Source: CAYYOS01 sp964473355 (lineage in GTDB: Bacteria > Pseudomonadota > Gammaproteobacteria > Burkholderiales > REEB80). From it: a stretch of 18,208 nucleotides of DNA. Of the stretch, positions 15,473 to 18,208 are shown piece by piece. Where the stretch lies: the NCBI GenBank assembly GCA_964473355.1, contig CAYYOS010000038.1:1-18208 (forward strand), given 5' to 3'. Position 1 is the stretch's first letter, and every line of letters begins with the position of its first letter. The translations under genes were made by a program, and so were the position numbers. The notes under the pieces were generated by a model. That model had not been told where the DNA came from. It saw only the letters and a program-made list of their open reading frames with translations, and did not search any database.

Positions 15473-15955
15473 CTATTTCTTCTTTTTTTTCGGTGCGCGG
15501 GATTTTGTAGGCTCGAGGTCCCGTATCACGTCGCGGAAATCAGCGACATCCTGAAAGCTACGATAGACCGAGGCAAAGCGGATATAAGCAACCTTATCTA
15601 AGGCGTACAATTCGCGCATCACCATCTCGCCTAAGCGCCGCGATGGGAGCTCGCGATTGCCTAACGCCAATACGTTTTGCACGATACGATCGATGGCTTG
15701 GTCCACAAATTCAGTCGGGACGGGGCGCTTATGCAGCGCGCGAGTAAAGCTCACGCGCAACTTATCCTGGGAAAATTCATCGCGGTTGCCGTTTTGTTTT
15801 ACCACTTGGGGTAAGTGTAAATCCGCCGTTTCATAAGTCGTGAAGCGCTTGTCACATTGAGCGCAGCGGCGGCGGCGGCGTATGCTATTGCCTTCATCGT
15901 TGGCTCGTGAATCAACCACTTGAGTATCATCCGCGCCGCAGAAAGGACACTTCAT
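15473..15955 (-). CDS. nrdR: Transcriptional repressor NrdR
   Basis: NrdR represses ribonucleotide reductase genes in response to ATP/dATP. The 160-residue protein begins MKCPFCGADDTQVVDSR and has a four-cysteine zinc ribbon (Cys3, Cys6, Cys31, Cys34, the latter two in RRRRCAQCDKRFTTYE). An ATP-cone domain follows with VVKQNGNRDEFSQDKL and an AYIRFASVYRSFQDVADF end. The C-terminus is a run of basic residues ending KKKKK. The frame is open further upstream to 16072 across the glyA 3' end, including an ATG at 16030, but MKCPFC is the near-universal start. It lies four bases after the glyA stop. Confidence 0.95.
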   Translation of the reverse strand: MKCPFCGADDTQVVDSRANDEGNSIRRRRRCAQCDKRFTTYETADLHLPQVVKQNGNRDEFSQDKLRVSFTRALHKRPVPTEFVDQAIDRIVQNVLALGNRELPSRRLGEMVMRELYALDKVAYIRFASVYRSFQDVADFRDVIRDLEPTKSRAPKKKKK

Positions 15956-15959
15956 GGTA

Positions 15960-17270
15960 CTAACCGGGCGATAAAATTTTTGGTTTGGAGAATCTCGGGG
16001 CTTTGGGTCTACGCTCGCGGCGTCGCTCATAAACTGGGAAGCGCGAACACAAAGTTTTGACTTTTGCTGCAACGCGATTGATAACCACTTGATCGGTGGG
16101 CGCGTCTAACACATCGGCGATAAAGTTGGCCACTTTTTCCGCTTCGATTTCGTTAAAGCCGCGGGTGGTCATGGCAGGCGTGCCAATACGAATACCGCTG
16201 GTAACAAAGGGTTTTTGCGGATCGTTGGGAATAGCATTTTTATTTACCGTCATGTGCGCAAGCCCCAATGCATTTTCCGCGTCCTTGCCGGTAATGTTTT
16301 TGGCTCGTAAATCAACCAAAAACAAATGCGAATCGGTGCGGCCGGACACAATGCGCAGACCTCTTTCCTGCAACACTTTTGCCATGACCCGAGCATTGTC
16401 GATTACCTGCTCCTGGTAGATTGCAAATTCTTTAGTGGCCGCTTCTTTGAAGGCCACCGCTTTAGCAGCAATAATATGCATGAGTGGACCACCTTGGGTG
16501 CCGGGGAAAATACTGGAATTTAACGCTTTTTCATGTTCCGCCTTAGCTAAAATCAGACCCCCGCGCGGACCGCGCAATGTCTTGTGGGTGGTGCTCGTGA
16601 CAAAGTCGGCAATACCGACGGGCGAAGGATATTGGCCGGCGGCGATTAGGCCAGCGTAGTGCGCCATGTCTACAAATAAATACGCGCCAACGCTATCCGC
16701 GATGTGCCGGAAGCGCTTCCAATCGATCACCAAGGAATAAGCCGAGGCGCCCGCTACGATCATTTTAGGCTTATGTTCTTTGGCCAGACGCTGTACTTCA
16801 TCGTAGTCAATCGCCTCGGTGTCGGGATGCAAGCCATAGGTGATCGCGTTAAATAACTTGCCGCTAAAATTTACGCTGGCACCGTGGGTTAAATGCCCGC
16901 CATGCGCTAAGGACATACCTAAAATGGTATCGCCCGGTTTTAACACCGCCAAATAAACTGCGGCGTTGGCTTGGCTGCCGGAATGCGGCTGCACGTTCGC
17001 ATATTCCGCATGAAATAAAGCTTTTACTCTATCGATGGCAAATTGTTCCGCGCGGTCTACATATTCGCAGCCCCCATAATATCGCTTACCCGGATAGCCC
17101 TCAGCATACTTGTTTGTTAACGCCGAACCTTGGGCTTGCAAAACCGCAGGGCTGACATAATTTTCCGACGCGATAAGTTCGATGTGATCTTCCTGACGAA
17201 CTAGCTCTCCGCGCATAGCGTCCCATAATTCGGGATCTAATGTTTCCAGGGTGATTTTCGTATCGAACAT
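15960..17270 (-). CDS. glyA: Serine hydroxymethyltransferase GlyA (with unusual basic C-terminal tail)
   Basis: GlyA interconverts serine and glycine using tetrahydrofolate and PLP. The 436-residue cytoplasmic enzyme has IELIASENYVSPAVL, NKYAEGYPGKRYYGGCEYVD, QPHSGSQANAAVY, VDMAHYAGLIAAGQYP and the PLP lysine in TSTTHKTLRGPRGG (Lys230). Family members usually end soon after the segment seen here as KVKTLCSRFPVY (about residue 414). This one continues for 22 basic residues (ERRRERRPKAPRFSKPKILSPG) up to a TAG just four bases before nrdR. The ATG at 17270 has GGAAG four bases upstream. A lost stop codon or a sequencing error could explain the tail. Confidence 0.95.
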   Translation of the reverse strand: MFDTKITLETLDPELWDAMRGELVRQEDHIELIASENYVSPAVLQAQGSALTNKYAEGYPGKRYYGGCEYVDRAEQFAIDRVKALFHAEYANVQPHSGSQANAAVYLAVLKPGDTILGMSLAHGGHLTHGASVNFSGKLFNAITYGLHPDTEAIDYDEVQRLAKEHKPKMIVAGASAYSLVIDWKRFRHIADSVGAYLFVDMAHYAGLIAAGQYPSPVGIADFVTSTTHKTLRGPRGGLILAKAEHEKALNSSIFPGTQGGPLMHIIAAKAVAFKEAATKEFAIYQEQVIDNARVMAKVLQERGLRIVSGRTDSHLFLVDLRAKNITGKDAENALGLAHMTVNKNAIPNDPQKPFVTSGIRIGTPAMTTRGFNEIEAEKVANFIADVLDAPTDQVVINRVAAKVKTLCSRFPVYERRRERRPKAPRFSKPKILSPG

Positions 17271-17316
17271 GGGGCTTCCATTTACTAGAAATTTTTAAAT
17301 ACTAACATCCCGGGCC

Positions 17317-18027
17317 TTATCCGCCTAGATACGCATCGATAACCTTTTGATTATGTATCAAATCTTCCCCTGCTCCACTTAAGACCAACCGCCCCGTCTC
17401 CAGCACATAGGCATATTGGGCAATTTTTAAAGCGAGGCGCACGTTTTGTTCAACTAACAAGATGGCGATGCCGGCCTCGCTAATCGTTTGCAGGGTTTTA
17501 AAAATCTCGCGCACAACGATGGGCGCCAAACCCATTGATGGTTCATCCAATAACAGCAAACGGGGCTTTGCCATAAGCGCGCGAGCGATAGCTAACATTT
17601 GCTGCTCACCGCCGCTTAAGTTTCCCGCTAGGCTTTCAGCGTGCCTCGCCAAAACCGGGAAAAGCACCGTAACCTTAGCCAAATCGGCAGCGATATTGTC
17701 GCGCCGCGTATAAGCACCAAGCACCAAATTCTCCCGCACTGTTAGATTTGCGAGAATCGCACGCCCCTCCGGCACCTGCACGATACCCCTTTGCACAATT
17801 TTGTGAGGCGCGAGTTGGGTTATGTCGGTGTTTTCGAAGAAAATCGTGCCGCGAGCGGGTTTAAGTAAGCCAGAGATTGTTTGTAGCGCCGTGCTTTTGC
17901 CGGCGCCGTTGGCACCAATAAATGCAGTGATGCCCTTCGGAGGCACGGTGAAACTGATGCCTTTGAGTGCCTCAACATGACCATAGTTAACGTGCAGATC
18001 TTTAACAGCGAGTAATGAAGCCGACAT
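17317..18027 (-). CDS. livF: Branched-chain amino acid (or urea-type) ABC transporter ATP-binding protein LivF
   Basis: LivF is the second ATPase of LivFGHM-type importers for branched-chain amino acids and related solutes. The 236-residue protein has Walker A GANGAGKST, the family segment APHKIVQRGIVQVPEGRAILANLTVRENL, signature LSGGEQQML, Walker B LLLLDEPSMGLAP and the switch region LLVEQN. It ends DAYLGG, as LivF proteins do. It begins 10 bases after livG. The substrate cannot be told from the ATPase alone, and the permease and binding-protein genes are outside the window. A 46-base gap separates it from glyA. Confidence 0.93.
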   Translation of the reverse strand: MSASLLAVKDLHVNYGHVEALKGISFTVPPKGITAFIGANGAGKSTALQTISGLLKPARGTIFFENTDITQLAPHKIVQRGIVQVPEGRAILANLTVRENLVLGAYTRRDNIAADLAKVTVLFPVLARHAESLAGNLSGGEQQMLAIARALMAKPRLLLLDEPSMGLAPIVVREIFKTLQTISEAGIAILLVEQNVRLALKIAQYAYVLETGRLVLSGAGEDLIHNQKVIDAYLGG

Positions 18028-18037
18028 TGGTGGTACG

Positions 18038-18208
18038 CTACGCCTGGCCCAGGTAAGCTTCGATCACTTCGGGATGACTTTTAATGGTTTGCGGTTCACC
18101 CACTGCAATGAGCTTGCCGAAATTTAAGACTGCAATTTGCTGGCATAAGCCCATGACAAAACGCATATCGTGCTCAATCAGCACGATGCCATAACCCCGG
18201 CTATTAAT
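18038..18208 (-). CDS. livG: Branched-chain amino acid ABC transporter ATP-binding protein LivG (C-terminal 56 residues only)
   Basis: The minus-strand frame from the right edge reads GYGIVLIEHDMRFVMGLCQQ, then IAVLNFGKLIAVGEPQTIKS and HPEVIEAYLGQA, ending at TAG (18040-18038). IEHDMRFVMGLC and VLNFGKLIAxG are hallmarks of the LivG C-terminus (the H-loop histidine is in IEHDM). The rest of the gene lies beyond the window. It precedes livF by 10 bases, the usual livG-livF order. Confidence 0.9.
   Translation of the reverse strand: MNSRGYGIVLIEHDMRFVMGLCQQIAVLNFGKLIAVGEPQTIKSHPEVIEAYLGQA

Noticed and set aside
15956..16072. N-terminally extended NrdR from the ATG at 16030 or an earlier start
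   Set aside because: NrdR almost always begins with MKCPFC, no ribosome binding site precedes 16030, and the extension lies over the glyA 3' end; kept only as a note in the GlyA-tail finding.
1..18208. tRNA or rRNA genes, CRISPR arrays, insertion sequences with transposase, prophage, toxin-antitoxin or defence genes
   Set aside because: Reading through all regions between genes showed no cloverleaf, no regular spacer-repeat array and no transposase, integrase or defence-like proteins; almost all bases are assigned to housekeeping genes.

Overview
The window is a compact, housekeeping-type stretch of a proteobacterial chromosome. The gene order glyA-nrdR-ribD-ribE-ribBX-ribH-nusB-thiL-pgpA-pncC, the complete System I cytochrome c maturation cluster and the style of the two intergenic repeats fit a betaproteobacterium best (moderate confidence; a gammaproteobacterium is not excluded). 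A 17-base run of N inside ccmC shows the sequence is a scaffold with an unfilled gap, as is common in draft or metagenome assemblies.

Layout. Positions 1-2081 (minus strand) hold the 5' two thousand bases of a large secreted PQQ-type beta-propeller protein, cut by the window edge. A gene-free, partly AT-rich divergent spacer follows (2082-2491). Positions 2492-9484 (plus strand) hold ccmABCDEFGHI, nine genes most of which overlap at ATGA, GTGA or TAATG junctions. This looks like one transcript with translational coupling. From 9506 to the right edge everything lies on the minus strand: livG (partial) - livF - glyA - nrdR - ribD - ribE - ribBX - ribH - nusB - thiL - pgpA - pncC, read from right to left and convergent with ccm.

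How the genes work together. CcmAB and CcmCD load heme onto CcmE. CcmG and CcmH keep the apocytochrome CXXCH cysteines reduced, CcmI presents the apocytochrome, and CcmF with CcmH ligates the heme. RibD, RibE, RibB and RibH make riboflavin from GTP-derived and ribulose-5-phosphate-derived precursors. The GTP cyclohydrolase II half of the RibB fusion has lost its zinc cysteines, so a separate RibA must exist elsewhere. NusB, ThiL, PgpA, PncC, NrdR and GlyA are commonly linked housekeeping genes (antitermination, thiamine pyrophosphate, phosphatidylglycerol, NAD salvage, ribonucleotide reductase control, one-carbon metabolism).

I found no convincing undescribed multi-gene system. The most interesting structure is a ~242-bp element with 15-bp perfect terminal inverted repeats lying exactly between ribBX and ribH. 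One end contains the ribBX stop codon. The other end abuts the ribH start, and a reading frame running through the element ends in an ATGA overlap with ribH. A second, shorter palindromic intergenic repeat lies between nusB and thiL. Smaller oddities are a 22-residue basic tail on GlyA that consumes the glyA-nrdR spacer, and two successive 8-nt TTG start/stop overlaps at thiL-pgpA and pgpA-pncC.
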